The translations under genes were made by a program, and so were the position numbers. From assembly GCF_003265705.1 (NCBI RefSeq), contig NW_020312903.1, positions 23,252,194 through 23,316,193 of the forward strand: 64,000 bases of DNA, given 5' to 3'. The stretch is from Callorhinus ursinus (lineage: Eukaryota > Chordata > Mammalia > Carnivora > Otariidae). A model generated the notes under the pieces. It searched no databases and was not told the origin of the DNA. It saw nothing but the letters and a program-made list of their open reading frames with translations. Below are positions 48,950 through 61,256 of the stretch, piece by piece. Positions within the stretch are counted from its first letter, which is position 1, and each line of letters begins with the position of its first letter.

Positions 48950-50998
48950 GTAATTGGATTATTCAACTGTATTTCATTTGGATATTATTCCTAGAAACTC
49001 AGAATGAAATCAGTATCTTGAAATAACTTACTTTAATTTTCAGTTTGGGGCACTGAATGGTAGGGAGAATATAAATAGCTGTTTGGGGTTTTTTTGTTTT
49101 TGTTTTTTAAAGATTTAATTTATTTGTCAGAGAGACAGTGAGAGAGGGAACACAAGCAGAGGGAGTGGGAGAGGGAGAAGCAGGCTTTCCGCTGAGCAAG
49201 GAGCCGGATGCGGGACTCAATCCTGGACCCGAGCCGAAGGCAGACACTTAACCGACTAAGCCACCCAGGCATCCCTAGCTGTTTGTTTCTTAAAGGGAAG
49301 AGACTTTATTTCACACTTAAGTGTCTCAGGCCAGTACTGTGATACTGTGATTGAGCTGAAAAGAGGCATGGGAGCGGGGCGGGGGGGTTGTGTGTGCATG
49401 TACACTCACACAAGCATGCACCTACACTTTACCTATTTGTCAGTAAGAGGCAGCCAGAGAACAGAGCTTTTCCTAGGAGAATATAGCTTTTCCTAGGTAA
49501 CTAAAAAACTTGTGATAGTTGTAAGTGCTATTATGTCTTAAGGATGGAAGTGTTTAAGAAGTAAGTCCTGGAAACTCAACAGTCTAGGATTATGACTCTC
49601 ATAATTCTTAATATTATGAGCTTAGAATAAACCTGATGAAGTTTATTGGGGAAAAAGAAGGCTTGTGATATTTGTACATGTTCCCCCAGGTAGTTGGCAG
49701 CTATTTGAAAGTTTCTTACAAGCCAGGTCAGCAAAAGAAGGAAGGTGGGGGGTCAGTTTACATTATGTATAAGACTGTCATTCATTCAGTAAAGAACTGA
49801 ACACTGAACTGTCCTAAGTAGTGAGCTTCTGCTCATAGGCAGTAGAGTTAGAGATAACTGTCCTTGTTCTTGTGGACATCTTCCATGTAGTAGTAGAGAC
49901 CGATGTGATCATACAGTCATATTAATAAATGTATAATTTAAAAATTGAAACAATTATCTGAAGTAAAGAATCCATTTCATAAGAGTGTATAACAAAGGAA
50001 AGTGACAGATTTCCTAAAGAAGTGAAGCTTCAGAGGCGAATCATAGAAGGATGATTAGTTACCTGGCAAAATGGGAGAAAAAAGTTTTCTGGATGGAATG
50101 AGATATAAAGACACAGACGTGGTGGCAGAAAGGCATGGGATGCATTGAAGTGATTAAATCTTCAGTATAGCTAGTAGGGCAGAAGAGATGGTCTTGTGAG
50201 GTTACACTTAGATGTACAGGCCAGGGCTAGACTGTATGGTGCTTCACAAGCTATCTTAAGGGGATCTTTGTACTGAGAATCCCGGGAAGCTATTTGGGGT
50301 TTCTGATGTCCGGGTTAACAGAGTGGTTGGCATAAGAAATTGAGATTGTCATTTTAGAAAAAGTTAACTCTTGCTCCTATGTATAGGACAAATTGGAGGT
50401 CAGGAAAACAATTCTAATACTAGAATAGTCTAGATAAGAGATGATTTTAAGCATCTATACTCGTAGCAGGAGAGATGGGGGAGAAAGAAGTAGTAGATTC
50501 AAATGTTAGGAAGTATTCAAGAAATAGTTCACTTACCTTCAAATTTTAGTAGAAGCAGTACAATTACAATGATAAATACAACTGATGCTCCATGTCAGTG
50601 TCAGGAATTCAAGGGAGAATGTAGGCAGAAAAGCTTACAGACCCCAGATGAAGATCACAGTGGCTCCTCAGCTGTAGCTATAGTTGCTCTGTGTGGTTCC
50701 TCTTTACCATATAACTGAAGATTTGTTAATGGAAATAGAAAAGTTAGATTTTTCAGTGAAGTCTTAAATTTTAAAAACTGGAACTAATGTGTTAAAGAGT
50801 TTACATGGGACAAATACCTGCATAACCAAAAATTTTTGCCTTGCAACCATAAAGCATTGAAATATTTTTAATGTATCCTTTAATGGCTCATATGTTACAT
50901 TAATCTTTCTGTTTTAATATTGCAAGGTAATCAGTGAGAAACCTTAAAATATTAAGAGAGCAGAAAAGTAATTTGTTGTTCTACCCTAATTTTTATAG
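48950..50998 (+). other. PPP1R12A intron
   Basis: 2.05 kb. Minus-strand CAN SINE at 49088-49275. 49760-50460 resembles an old dispersed mammalian repeat (shared style with 14800-15195 and 16385-16660) that I cannot name with confidence. No exon seen before the acceptor ctaatttttatag. Confidence 0.7.
49088..49275 (-). repeat. CAN SINE
   Basis: Antisense, ending ccacccaggcatcc. Duplication tagctgtttg on both sides. Confidence 0.93.
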
Positions 50999-51103
50999 CT
51001 TTATGAACAAATTCTAGCTGAAAATGAAAAGCTGAAAGCACAGCTACATGATACAAATATGGAACTGACCGATCTTAAATTACAATTGGAAAAGGCCACC
51101 CAG
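50999..51103 (+). CDS. PPP1R12A: PPP1R12A exon: C-terminal coiled coil
   Basis: 105 nt, 35 codons, phase 0/0, residues 935-969. Reads LYEQILAENEKLKAQLHDTN then MELTDLKLQLEKATQ. Heptad-like leucines mark the start of the C-terminal coiled coil, the region that in the family binds the small M20 subunit and, further on, PKG. Acceptor tttttatag, donor CAG|gtttgt. Confidence 0.97.
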
Positions 51104-52189
51104 GTTTGTACCTTTTTCTCTTTGTTACCCTGAAGGTAATGGTTTTGATTTATTCTGTCTAAAAAATTAGATTGAAATATTCTCAGGTGTTTCTTTGAAA
51201 CATAAGTTTGGTTACTGATAATAGCTTATTACTAAGAAGGAATCAAAATAATACATAACTTCATTTACTTCTTTCTAGAATAAATTGAAATATAGAAGTA
51301 AAACCTTATAATGGAAAATTGAAGTATTTTTAAGCCAAAAATACCTATGTTGTGTTACATAAAGGGCTTAAATGCTTATTTCCAGCATACGAAATGTAGC
51401 AAGGCATTGAAAGCATCTATATGGAATCTTCTTAAAGCCATTAAAAATTTTATAATTTATAATCATTTTTATTCATTATAAATATTTCCTGTTTATTCCC
51501 AAAATTAATTTGATATACTAAAGCTAGAAGATAGTTTGTCATTAACTCTTTTTACTTAACTTCTGTGCAACAGCCTACAGGAGACCGTTTTAGACAAGAA
51601 AATTGGGATAGCCAAACAAAATTCACAACCATATACAAATGATCTAGGCTGTGTATGATCTAGGAATTGTTTCCCAAGCTTTTTCCATGGAATACTAATT
51701 GTGGGAGATAGTAATAGGCACATTCCTTCCTCATTCTCCACCTGTCCCCCTTCAAAGAAAAGAGTTTTGTGACCCAAGTATTTCATGGGAAATACTATAT
51801 TACATCTTGGAGATTTTACAGGATACTATTCATGTGTTAAAAGGCTCTAAGCAGTCTTGTAATTTTTAAGAAAACAAATTTGTTTAATTTTAACATGAGA
51901 CTTTATAGTATAAACACATTTCTACAGTTCAGCTTTTGGAATCCAGTTTGAAATCACTCATCTAGAAATGACATCTCTGGTTCCATAAATGAGACTATAC
52001 TTTCTTTGGTCATTCTTTTACATTCATCTTTTTTATAATCTTTTAAAAAGTTAATTCTCTATGTTGAACTTACACTTGTTACCAGGTCCCCCTTTTGTTG
52101 TTGTTAACCACTATTACATTGTGAAGCAGTTGTTTGTGCACAATGGAGGATTTGCTAAAATTCCAGGAGTTAAAGCTAAAAAAAGAAGG

Positions 52190-52440
52190 TAGCAGGAGGG
52201 GAAGAATGAAGGGGGGGAAGTAGGAGGGGGAGACGAACCATGAGAGACGATGGACTCCGAAAAACAAACTGAGGGTTCTAGAGGGGAGGGGGGTGGGGGG
52301 ATAGGTTAGCCTGGTGATGGGTATTAAAGAGGGCACGTTCTGCATGGAGCACTGGGTGTTATGCACAAACAATGAATCATGGAACACTACATCAAAAACT
52401 AATGATGTAATATATAGTGATTAACATAACAATAAAAAAT
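52190..52440 (+). repeat. L1 3' end, 5'-truncated
   Basis: G-rich 3' UTR (ggaggggggtgggggg), cactgggtgttatgcacaaa, aactaatgatgtaatatata and AATAAA-like tail. Young carnivoran L1 type. Confidence 0.88.
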
Positions 52441-53426
52441 TTTTTAAAAGGCTCTGCAGATTCCATCAGTTGATGAGGGTTTACTATAAAGATACACAGA
52501 GAAGTAAGTCAGAATAAGAACACGTTTCATAGTGAGGTGTCATAAAAACTTGGAACGTCATTCAAGTTACAACTTGCTGGGGTAACTTAGACGTCATGGT
52601 AAACTGGAAAGTCATCATTCTCTGGGTTGTATTAGTAGCTTCATGAGCCTCCTCACACAAAAATACCATCACTAGTTTTCTGAAAATAACTCTAGCTTGA
52701 GAGATTTGATCATAACGTTTTCTAAAAAAAATGTCCACTGCTTCCTATTGCTCTGTCCTGTCAGTACGGTGAGTCGGCTAATCGATGTTTCTACTACTTA
52801 CTACCTTTTCTGTTTCTCTGTTCTGCCTACCCTGTTGTCGTTTAATTCTTCCTAGATGTCTCTCATTCATAGTCTGCAAGAAAGGGGATCTGATAGAATT
52901 AGCCAGTTATTATCAGCATGGAGCAGTCCTGTTAGTGACTATTTCATAGGACACTGGACCACCTTAGAGCAAGTTGCCTTTGGGTCGTGTACCAATTTCT
53001 GATCCTATGGATTGTGGCCAGAAAAACAAGTTACTATTAACTGTCTTAGCAGACATTCTGAGTACCATGCCCAGTATACTGAATGAATAATGGAAAGGGT
53101 AATTCGGAGTGTAAGATACTGGTAAATATTCAGAGTTAATATCTTAGTTGGAAAAACTATGTAAATGTTTTTAAAATTTAAGAGTACATGTAAAAGCAAA
53201 ACTGATAAGCATTAAACTTTTTGCTCAATTTTAGAGTATTTATCCTGAGCATTTAAGTCTACCAAGAATCATTCCACCTGATTTTTATTTTCTTTTTGGG
53301 GCATTACTCCCATAACTATTCATGGGTATACATAGTGGTAGCAGTTTGACAGTTGCATGGAGTTTTATCCAACTATCATCCTCTTAATAGTGTGTTTAAT
53401 AATACTTGGCCAAGGGACTTAGAATT

Positions 53427-53601
53427 CTTTTTTTTTTTTTTTAAGATTTTATTTATTTGACAGAGAGAGACACAGTGAGAGAGGGAACACAAGCAGAGGG
53501 AGTGGGAGAGGGAGAAGCAGACTCCCTGCTGAGTCCCACGACCCTGGGATCATGACCTGAGCCGAAGGCAGACAGTGAACAACTGAGCCACCCAGGTGCC
53601 C
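53427..53601 (-). repeat. CAN SINE
   Basis: Antisense, with a 16-T run and end ccacccaggtgccc; shortened in the middle. Flanks gacttagaattc / gactttagaatcc. Confidence 0.92.
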
Positions 53602-53827
53602 TGTGACTTTAGAATCCCTGAATCCTGCCTGCGTCCAGCCACCCTCCTTCCTGTAGTCTCCAATGGAGGGAAATAGGCTGATTTACCAGAAACTGGTTTG
53701 ATGAATAGTATTTTGTCAAATGCCAATTCACTAGATTCACTAATAATGATTTTAGCAACTTTAACTAGAACATTAACCAAAACTATTAACTCAACTTGAT
53801 TTCTTAACTTAAGAAATGAGCAGATGA

Positions 53828-54026
53828 GGGCGCCTGGGTGGCTCAGTTGGTTAAGCGACTGCCTTCGGCTCAGGTCATGATCCTGGAGTCCCGGGATCGA
53901 GTCCCGCATCGGGCTTCCTGCTCAGCAGGGAGTCTGCTTCTCCCTCTGACCCTCTTCCCTCTCGTGCTTTCTATCTCTCATTCTCTCTCTCTCTCTCAAA
54001 TAAATAAATAAAATCTTTAAAAAAAA
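53828..54026 (+). repeat. CAN SINE, young-looking
   Basis: Near-consensus head gcgcctgggtggctcagttg and tail. Perfect 17-bp duplication aagaaatgagcagatga (53811-53827 and 54027-54043). Confidence 0.97.
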
Positions 54027-54197
54027 AAGAAATGAGCAGATGAATCATAAAATTGCTAAAATGTTCCTATATGAAGAAAAATCCTCAAAAAATGCTAATT
54101 TTCCATCTAAAATTTTATTAACTTGTATGTAATGGCATTGTTTCAGCTGTTTCTGAATTCTTTTGGGTGCTTTTGAATGTCATTTTTAAGTTTTTCA

Positions 54198-54308
54198 GTC
54201 TTTTTTTCCCCCCCCCCAAGTAATCTCTACACCCAGCATGGGGCTCAAACTCATGACCCTGAGATCAAGAGTCCCATGCTGTTCTGATGGAGCCATCCAG
54301 GCATCCCT
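54198..54308 (-). repeat. Short-form CAN SINE (antisense)
   Basis: aagtaatctctacacccagc ... atgaccctgagatcaagagt ... ccatccaggcatccc. Flanks tttttcagtc on both sides. Confidence 0.82.
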
Positions 54309-54746
54309 ACATTTTTCAGTCTTTATTTAAAGCGGTTTTTAGGATTCATTTGCAAATCTTCAAGGGGCATATTAGCCTTTGTTCTGCATTTTTAGCAGTT
54401 AAATATAAATTTAAATTTAAAAACATCAAAAAGAAATCAGAATTAGCTGGAAACTCTCCTCATACTTGAAATTCTGAATTTGATTTCTAACAATAAGTAA
54501 TTAAAATACGCCAACTTTTATTTTTCCAGAAAGAGTAAGCACAAAAGCATAAAACCATTTAAAACAACAGAGAAAAGGAAGGACACCTGGCTGTGATTAG
54601 ATCTTTACATTTTATATACCATAACCATAAAAAAGAAATTGTGAAAAGAAGATCAAAAAGTAACTTAGGTTACAGGCCTTGAGGAGACTAAAGTATGAAT
54701 GCTGAAATGGTTGACAGAACAGAAAATTACATAAAGAATCGTTTAG

Positions 54747-54863
54747 GGCGCCTGACTGGCTCAGTCAGTAGAGCACAACTATTGTTCTTGGGGTTGTAGG
54801 TTCGAGCCCCATGTTGGGTGTAGAGATTACTTAAAAATAAAATTTAAAAATAAAAAAAAAAAA
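54747..54863 (+). repeat. Short-form CAN SINE
   Basis: gggcgcctgactggctcagt ... gttcgagccccatgttgggt ... agagattacttaaaaataaa. Confidence 0.85.
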
Positions 54864-55088
54864 CGATGAAATATATTTGTAAGTATATTTTGTGGTTAAT
54901 AGTCATAAAAGAGCATTCTTGTTAAAGTTGTGAAAAACCATTTTTGGTAAATTGGTAAAATAGATTATTCAGCAAATTCACTTTTGAGAAATGAGTCATT
55001 TGATGGTTTTTATAGCCAACTGACCAGGAATCCCAAGGAAGATATATGTACAGAAGTTAGTGTAAGAACTAGGATACCACTTGTTTTT

Positions 55089-55266
55089 TGTTTTTAAGAT
55101 TTTGTTTATTTACTGGAGAGAGAGAGTATATAAGTGGGAGGAAGAGCAGAGAGAGAAGAAGACTCCCTGCTGAGCAAGGAGCCCAGCTCAGGGCTGGATC
55201 CCAGGACCCTGAGATCATGACCTGAGCAGAGGTCAGACAACCAACCAACTGAGCCACCCAGCACAC
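55089..55266 (-). repeat. CAN SINE
   Basis: Antisense element. Duplication taggataccacttg / taggataccccttg (one mismatch). Confidence 0.93.
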
Positions 55267-56075
55267 CTAGGATACCCCTTGTTTTTAACTGGGCCTTTAC
55301 TCAGGATCCACATGCAGAGCCCTCAGGTGATAGCTATAACTTGTGGCTTAAAACCACAAGGGTCCTTTCCATCTCCCAAATCTCAGGATTTTGTCAACTT
55401 TGAGTTGTGATAGCATAATACAGGAAGCAGGAAAAAGGAGAGCCCTAAGCTCACCAAGAGAAGAAAAGCTATATAGCTAGGATTTCTTTTAAGTGGCAGG
55501 GGGTGTGAACTTTCTTACCAATTTTGGAACATGGATGTTTGGAAAAGAAAACTCTAGATAGAGAGTGAGCAATACTGAGCTGTGAGAGACAACAGAATTC
55601 AGGCCAGTTTACTGGCTTGGCTGCATGGGTACTCACTCGTCCTGGTCCCAGCTACCTTTCAGCCAGGGTCCTAGAGTCTGGCCGTTCAGATTAGCCGCTC
55701 CTCCTAGTGGCGTGTAAGAGAGCGCTTGAGCGTCAGAGAAGAAACTCTAGGGTGTTTGTGGTTTTGCTCCACAGTACTGCTCCACACAGACCCATCCTTA
55801 GCCCCTACTATACTGTGTAAAGACCTGAGGAAAAGTCATGGGTTAGACCATGAGAGCTGTGGAAACGACTCTATTTCTCAGTATTCCTTTAACTCTAAAT
55901 TTATATTGTTTTAATACAAAATTGTTCTCTCTTTTCTTTATTTATACCTGTGTATTACTCTACCTGAATATTGTGATTTATTTGAACACCACTAGAGGAG
56001 TTACTGTGGTTCTCCTTCACCCCCCCCACCTTTACTGCACTTATATCCCTTTTTATATTTCTTTCTTTGTTATAG

Positions 56076-56123
56076 AGACAAGAAAGGTTTGCTGATAGGT
56101 CACTATTAGAAATGGAAAAAAGG
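56076..56123 (+). CDS. PPP1R12A: PPP1R12A exon: coiled coil, 48 nt
   Basis: 48 nt, 16 codons, phase 0/0, residues 970-985, reading RQERFADRSLLEMEKR. Continues the C-terminal coiled coil with charged flanks around LLEM. Acceptor ctttctttgttatag, donor AGG|gtaagt. Short exon confirmed by exact fit between its neighbours in the protein. Confidence 0.97.
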
Positions 56124-56644
56124 GTAAGTATCCATTTTATTAATTAATCATTTCCCCCTTTATTGTTTTACATAAGCAATAATAGGTTTTTTTGTTTTCT
56201 TTTAGTTTTATTTTTATGAATGGTAGTTTTTGTTAGTGTAGATTAATACTAATTTAATCATGAATGTTTTCTGGCTTAGCTTCTTTATACAGTTCTGTGG
56301 GATCTCTCTAGATGTGAAATTACCTTACCTCTAGATATTAAGACTTCATTTACCATGTTATTCTTTCAACAGATTAAAAAAATCTTTGCCTTGATTCTGA
56401 AATGTACACATTGTGGTAGTGAATCTGATGTTTTTCAAATGCCATTTATCTCTTTGGTTTTCTGTGGTGGTATACTTAAAACATTTTGATCGTGTATACA
56501 TTTAGTTTAATTCTTTGGAAAATTTAAATCCATTCTTAAAGTTTGTAAAGATTCTAAAGATATCAAATTCTCAAATTTTTTAAAGTTAATGATACTTTAT
56601 TTAATTTTGAATTTAAATATTTAACTTATTAATAGTATATTTTA

Positions 56645-56836
56645 TTTTTTTTTAAAGATTTTATTTATTGAGAGAGAGAGAGAATGATAGAGAGCATGAG
56701 AGGGAGGAGGGTCAGAGGGAGAAGCAGACTCCCTGCTGAGCAGGGAGCCTGATGCGGGACTCGATCCCGGGACTCCAGGATCATGATCTGAGCCGAAGGC
56801 AGTCGCTTAACCAACTGAGCCACCCAGGCACCCCGA
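56645..56836 (-). repeat. CAN SINE
   Basis: Antisense, ending gccacccaggcacccc. Perfect duplication aatagtatatttta (56631-56644 and 56837-56850). Confidence 0.95.
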
Positions 56837-57374
56837 AATAGTATATTTTAAACAAAAAAATTGATTACTAGAAAAGCCTTTTGCCCTTTTATGTCTTTCT
56901 ATAATTTTTTATTTGGCAATAATATATTCACTTGTATTTCTCCATTTATTATTGTTATTGCTCAGAGGTCTGGCAGTGGCTGTGAAGAACTCTGCAAGTT
57001 TAGTCTGAGCAGTTGAGAATGTATAAATGATCAAAAGTTAAAGGAAAAGAGTGTCTGTTAGTCCCAAGTGAGCAGTGGCTAGACCTACAAGGTCTCAGCT
57101 GGAGGAGAAAGCACATCCTGGGTAGCTAGGTCAAAGAAATAATCAGGAGCAGTTAATAAAACATTTTCTTCCATCCCATTATAAAAATAGCCAATTTACC
57201 TTTTTTACCAAAAAAAAAAAAGTGTCCTTTTTTATCTAGGCTTGTGCACACATAGTACACATGTTCATACTCTGACATTCTCACCTGACCTCCTTTGTCT
57301 GCCTATCAAATGCAAATAAATTACAAAGTAGCTAATTTACTTTCAATTTAACAAATATTAGTAATCATAGTATT

Positions 57375-57465
57375 GATAATAACTGCTAACATTTATTCAG
57401 TACTCTAATGTACCAGGCAGGCACTGGGCTAAGCATTTTACATGTATTTTCTCTTAATCATATTT
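57375..57465 (+). repeat. MIR/L2-like remnant
   Basis: taactgctaacatttattcag, ccaggcactgggctaagcat, ttacatgtattttctc: the common old mammalian pattern. Confidence 0.65.
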
Positions 57466-58751
57466 TCTGATGTTGGTAAGTTTGTCAAACAGAAGAAATT
57501 GCCTACCACTTTATAGATGCTGCCTTGGCAACAAGACAGTTTGGTATAGTGTTCTTGTCTTGCTTTACCAGAAAGTAGTTAAAAATCTTGAAGGTACCTA
57601 ACAAAATTGAGGATGATGAGGGCAGTAGGAAATATTCATGCTATTTATGAGATTTCACCAAGTTATGAGGATCAGATATGACGCTATATATCCTAGCGTT
57701 TTGGGAAGTGCAGTGGTTTTTATGAATTAGTCATGGCCGTATTACTAACTAGGAGAAAATTCTGTTCATAGAAGATAACATTTTTGTCTATATAATAGTG
57801 TTTAAACAATCTATTAATAGAATAACACGGTACTTAAAAGACTATGAGTAGGATTCCATCTACTTTTTACATCACATAATCTAAAAAACATTAACATTTA
57901 CAATAAATGTACTGCTTTACTAAATATCAACATTAATTATTAATCTGGGAAAGAATGTCTTGGAAATTCATAGTGATTAAACTAAATTTAAATGGTTTGT
58001 ATCTGAAAGGTGACCGGCAAGAGTCAGTATCTTCTGGGCGGTATGACCTAACAACCAAAGTTTTACAGCACATTAATTACTGCTGCTTGCTTTTTGCGTA
58101 ACACCCTAGAATGCTTATTATTTAAGGGAGAATAAAACTGTACACTGCAGTAATGTATGTTGCCTTTGCCTGTCACTCTTCGAAAGGAGGTACTTTAAAA
58201 TAAGTGCTGCAGTTGCTTCTTCGTTAGATTCACTGCGTTAATGCTGCACACAGTATCAACCTAAATACAAAGCTGTAACGTCAATTGTATAAATGTGGGC
58301 TAGTAAACATTATAGGTGGAGGAGATGAACTTCTCTTTGATCCTTTTGAAATTTAGGCATGTTTGCTGCTTGCGTTTCTGCTTCTGTCACTGTAGAATAA
58401 TTGCATCTATGTGTGTTTTTTTTTCTTTTCTATATAATCCTCAGTCTTGAATACTGGTTTATTCCTCAGTTTTATGTGAACTAAAAAAATAGTTTGAACA
58501 TGTTATGTAGCATCTTACTAGAAAGTCAAAGCTTTGAAGAAAGAGCTTATAGAAATTAATAAAAATCATAATCTTCATATTTACTTCTCTCAAAATTTAG
58601 AAAGCTCTTTACACATCACTGGCATCACATCTTTTTCCACACTGCTCCTGATTTGATTTTTAACTCTAAAGTATCACTTCTTTCACAATTTAGAAGAAAA
58701 TTAAGAATATAATAATTATGTGATTAATATTGGTACCTTAAATTGATCTAG

Positions 58752-58802
58752 GAACGAAGAGCTCTAGAAAGAAGAATATCTGAAATGGAAGAAGAGCTCA
58801 AA
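58752..58802 (+). CDS. PPP1R12A: PPP1R12A exon: pre-zipper coiled coil
   Basis: 51 nt, 17 codons, phase 0/0, residues 986-1002, reading ERRALERRISEMEEELK. Last common exon before the alternative 3' ends: it can be joined to the canonical zipper exon (61355), to the 31-nt exon (61226) or to the alternative terminal exon (59662), all of which accept phase 0. Acceptor attgatctag, donor AAA|gtaagt. Confidence 0.97.
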
Positions 58803-59661
58803 GTAAGTAAACCATACTTCTGCTTATGAGAGACAGTGCTGTTTATCAACTCACATGTTACAGTACTCTTATAGATACTATGTTTCCGTTAATTGTTCTC
58901 AATACTGATTATGTAATTTGTGAGTTATCTATATCTTGTGCTTCTCTTTCTTCCTAAGTCCAGGTTTTATGTGAGCTAGGAGAACGTTTACAATTCAAAT
59001 CATTTTGTTGATTAGTTTTTTTGGCTCTTTTGATGTTCAGGTATAGAAAAAATTAGACAATAATGACTATAAGGTTGGGAATTTATTAGTTATTCTTCAC
59101 ATTTCACATGCTCTGTTTCTTGGAGAGTAAATGGTGGTGGGGGTAGCCATACAAAAATATTTTCCTTTGAAAATAAAGGACATTACAGTAGTAGACGAGC
59201 AGAACTATGTTTTATTGAACTCTGAATTACCTGTAGAAGTATCTATTTGTTTTGAATGTTGGAAGGAACCCTCTTTGCTAGGGGAAAAAAATAGCATAGT
59301 TTATTGTATTATCTTGCATAAAATATGTTTATCACGTTATGAATTAATGAACTGATACATAGGAAAATGTGCCCATAAAATTAGAATTTCAAGATTTAAT
59401 TATTACCGAATTTGGTTCCTTATTAAAACATTTTGAATGGCTTTGGAGACAAAGTTTTCGATTTTGTTATGTATTTTGTTTGATATGGAATTTTAGGACT
59501 ATTTACCTTTGCAGATTTCATGGAATGAATATCCTTATAGTCAAGACTCTTAATTTTTTTCTTCTTATATTCGTTATCTGTGATTCTTTGTGTTTTTATT
59601 GTACTCTTTTCCATTTTCTTATTTTTTTATATTTTATTTCTTTATGTTCTAATTCCTGCAG

Positions 59662-59796
59662 AACCTGCACCAAATAAAGCAAATTCAAACTCTGAGAGAG
59701 TTAAATGAGCGACTGCTGACTGAGAATAGGGCCTTGACAAGAGTGGTAGCCAAGCGCTCAGGGTTCTGTAGGCATCTGCAGTCTGTGAACCTATAA
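59662..59796 (+). CDS. PPP1R12A: Alternative terminal exon, second zipper-like tail
   Basis: 44 codons plus TAA, entered in phase 0 after the exon ending at 58802. Acceptor tctaattcctgcag. Begins [20 protein letters not shown], then [13 protein letters not shown] and the tail [11 protein letters not shown]. Leu at positions 11, 18 and 25 with Asn at 15 and 22 forms a zipper-like heptad. The pattern (ENxALxRVxxK) parallels the canonical tail [11 protein letters not shown]. As I remember it, an alternative PPP1R12B/M20 tail has LKQIQTL and [10 protein letters not shown], so this looks like the MYPT1 counterpart. No donor follows, but AATAAA lies 188 nt after the stop, supporting a true last exon. 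The product would be about 1046 residues. Confidence 0.75.
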   Translation, partial: NLHQIKQIQTLRELNERLLTENRALTRVVAKRSGFCRHLQSVNL

Positions 59797-59983
59797 TTTA
59801 TAGTTTCATCATTTCTTCTTGGTAGAGCCAGGCAGGTGTTTTTGTATTAGTAAGCGTGTCTTAAGCTCACTTTTACAAATTAATGCCATTGTGTCTGAAG
59901 CTTATCATATAACTGTTAATTATGCATGGCTTCTCAGAATGTTAGAAAGTGTCACTAATTGTATATTCTGACTGATAAACTAC

Positions 59984-59989
59984 AATAAA
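59984..59989 (+). promoter_or_regulatory. Poly(A) signal of alternative 3' end
   Basis: AATAAA 188 nt downstream of the alternative stop codon, at a typical distance for a short 3' UTR. Use depends on whether the alternative terminal exon is spliced in; a downstream GU-rich element is not clear. Confidence 0.5.
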
Positions 59990-61225
59990 TTTAGGAAATG
60001 ATTTAGGGATTTAAAGACTTGTCTGCACTTTTGCAAAGCTTATGCACATTTTTGGCATATTTTAGGGATTAAATATTTAAATATAATTTTATTTATATAT
60101 TATTTATATAAATATATATATTTATATATATATTTTAAATATAATTTTAAAATATAATTTTAAAATTCTTTACTAGAAAATGGAACCATAAGCAGTATAA
60201 AATGTTTTACATATAATTAATATGTTGAAGCTGAAGATTAAGCATGCTTTATCTATTTTTCAAAAATAATACCATTTTCAATCAGAACCACTTTAGTTAA
60301 TATATTCACTTATTTCTTTATTACAGAGGTATCCTAATACATAAACTTCAGATTACTGTATTTTATATCCATACATTGTGAACACAAGAATTGATTGGTT
60401 CCACATAAAGTTAAACTCTTCATAAAGCTTTTGTTTTATGTAATTTTGCGAAGAAGTTTTACTTTTATCTAATTTTACAACCTAGTACATTTTGATAGCT
60501 GAGAAACAATACTGAAAAGATACTTAAGTTATCTTGGAGAGCATGTTTTTTAACATCCAAAATATAAGCTGTCCCACTTCCTAGCAAACAAATCTGGCAG
60601 AGCACATCTGATTTAATTCATTCTTAGTGGAAAATCCAGTTTACTGATAACATTTCTACCCCCTCCTTCAGTTTTTCTGTTTGCTCCCAATACTGGTGGT
60701 TTTTTCAGTGCTTAGATATTTTCATAAACACAGCCTGACTACTTTGGCTTATAAGTTATTTTATACTATTCTAATAATAGTAATAATTATTCTAATTTAA
60801 TGAGCCACCTATCTTGGATCACACATTGTACTACATGCTTAGACTTGGTACGACAGATGAATCCTTTAAGGAATTTTAATAATTTAGAACAAGTCTAACT
60901 TCCTCAAAACTTTGCTAAATAGGCTGGTTTCCTTGTGGAATAATAGTAAGTACTGTGGTTTGAGGTCTGATGTAAATAAAGTAAAAGGCCTCGGTTTAGG
61001 TGCTGACAGGAAGTCTTAGAGGAACTCCCTTTGAGAGCCCATCCTAACAAAAACAGGCTTCATTTTTTTGGCTGCTCTAATATGGTGTGCTTGTGAGTCA
61101 TAAATAGCAAGCGATTTAGTACATTCCAGTTGATAACTTTGGGAGAATAAACTTTTAATTCCATCATTTATTAAACTAATTAGCTTCACAAATCAAGTTT
61201 TTTCTTTCTTTCATATACGTTTTAG

Positions 61226-61256
61226 CCACTAGAAATTTATATAACTGACAAAGCTT
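61226..61256 (+). CDS. PPP1R12A: Presumed 31-nt leucine-zipper-negative exon
   Basis: Thirty-one bases between a long pyrimidine-rich acceptor (ttttttctttctttc...ttttag) and a weak donor (GCTT|gttcat). It begins PLEIYITDKA with one base left over. Joined to the last exon it forces the frame [14 protein letters not shown] and a TGA at 61396-61398, removing the zipper. MYPT1 is known to have a 31-nt alternative 3' exon in smooth muscle with exactly this effect, which makes the form insensitive to PKG activation. I match it by length, phase, location and consequence; I did not have the reference exon sequence. Confidence 0.65.

Larger units (their letters stand above)
51104..56075 (+). other. 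5-kb PPP1R12A intron, SINE-rich
   Basis: Contains an L1 3' end (52190-52440, sense), CAN SINEs at 53427-53601 (minus), 53828-54026 (plus), 54198-54308 (minus, short form), 54747-54863 (plus, short form) and 55089-55266 (minus). 55270-56070 is unassigned but relatively GC-rich around 55600-55720. No exon recognised. Confidence 0.8.
56124..58751 (+). other. PPP1R12A intron
   Basis: 2.6 kb. CAN SINE (minus) at 56645-56836 and a MIR/L2-like remnant at about 57375-57465. 57980-58640 is free of recognisable repeats and has a more mixed composition than the rest of the intron; it also holds a strong unused acceptor (ttttctatataatcctcag, ending 58443). Confidence 0.75.

Noticed and set aside
60914..60945. 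gtaagt donor near 60946 as a candidate for the 31-nt alternative exon
   Set aside because: No AG lies 31 nt upstream; the 61226-61256 segment fits length, phase and acceptor strength.
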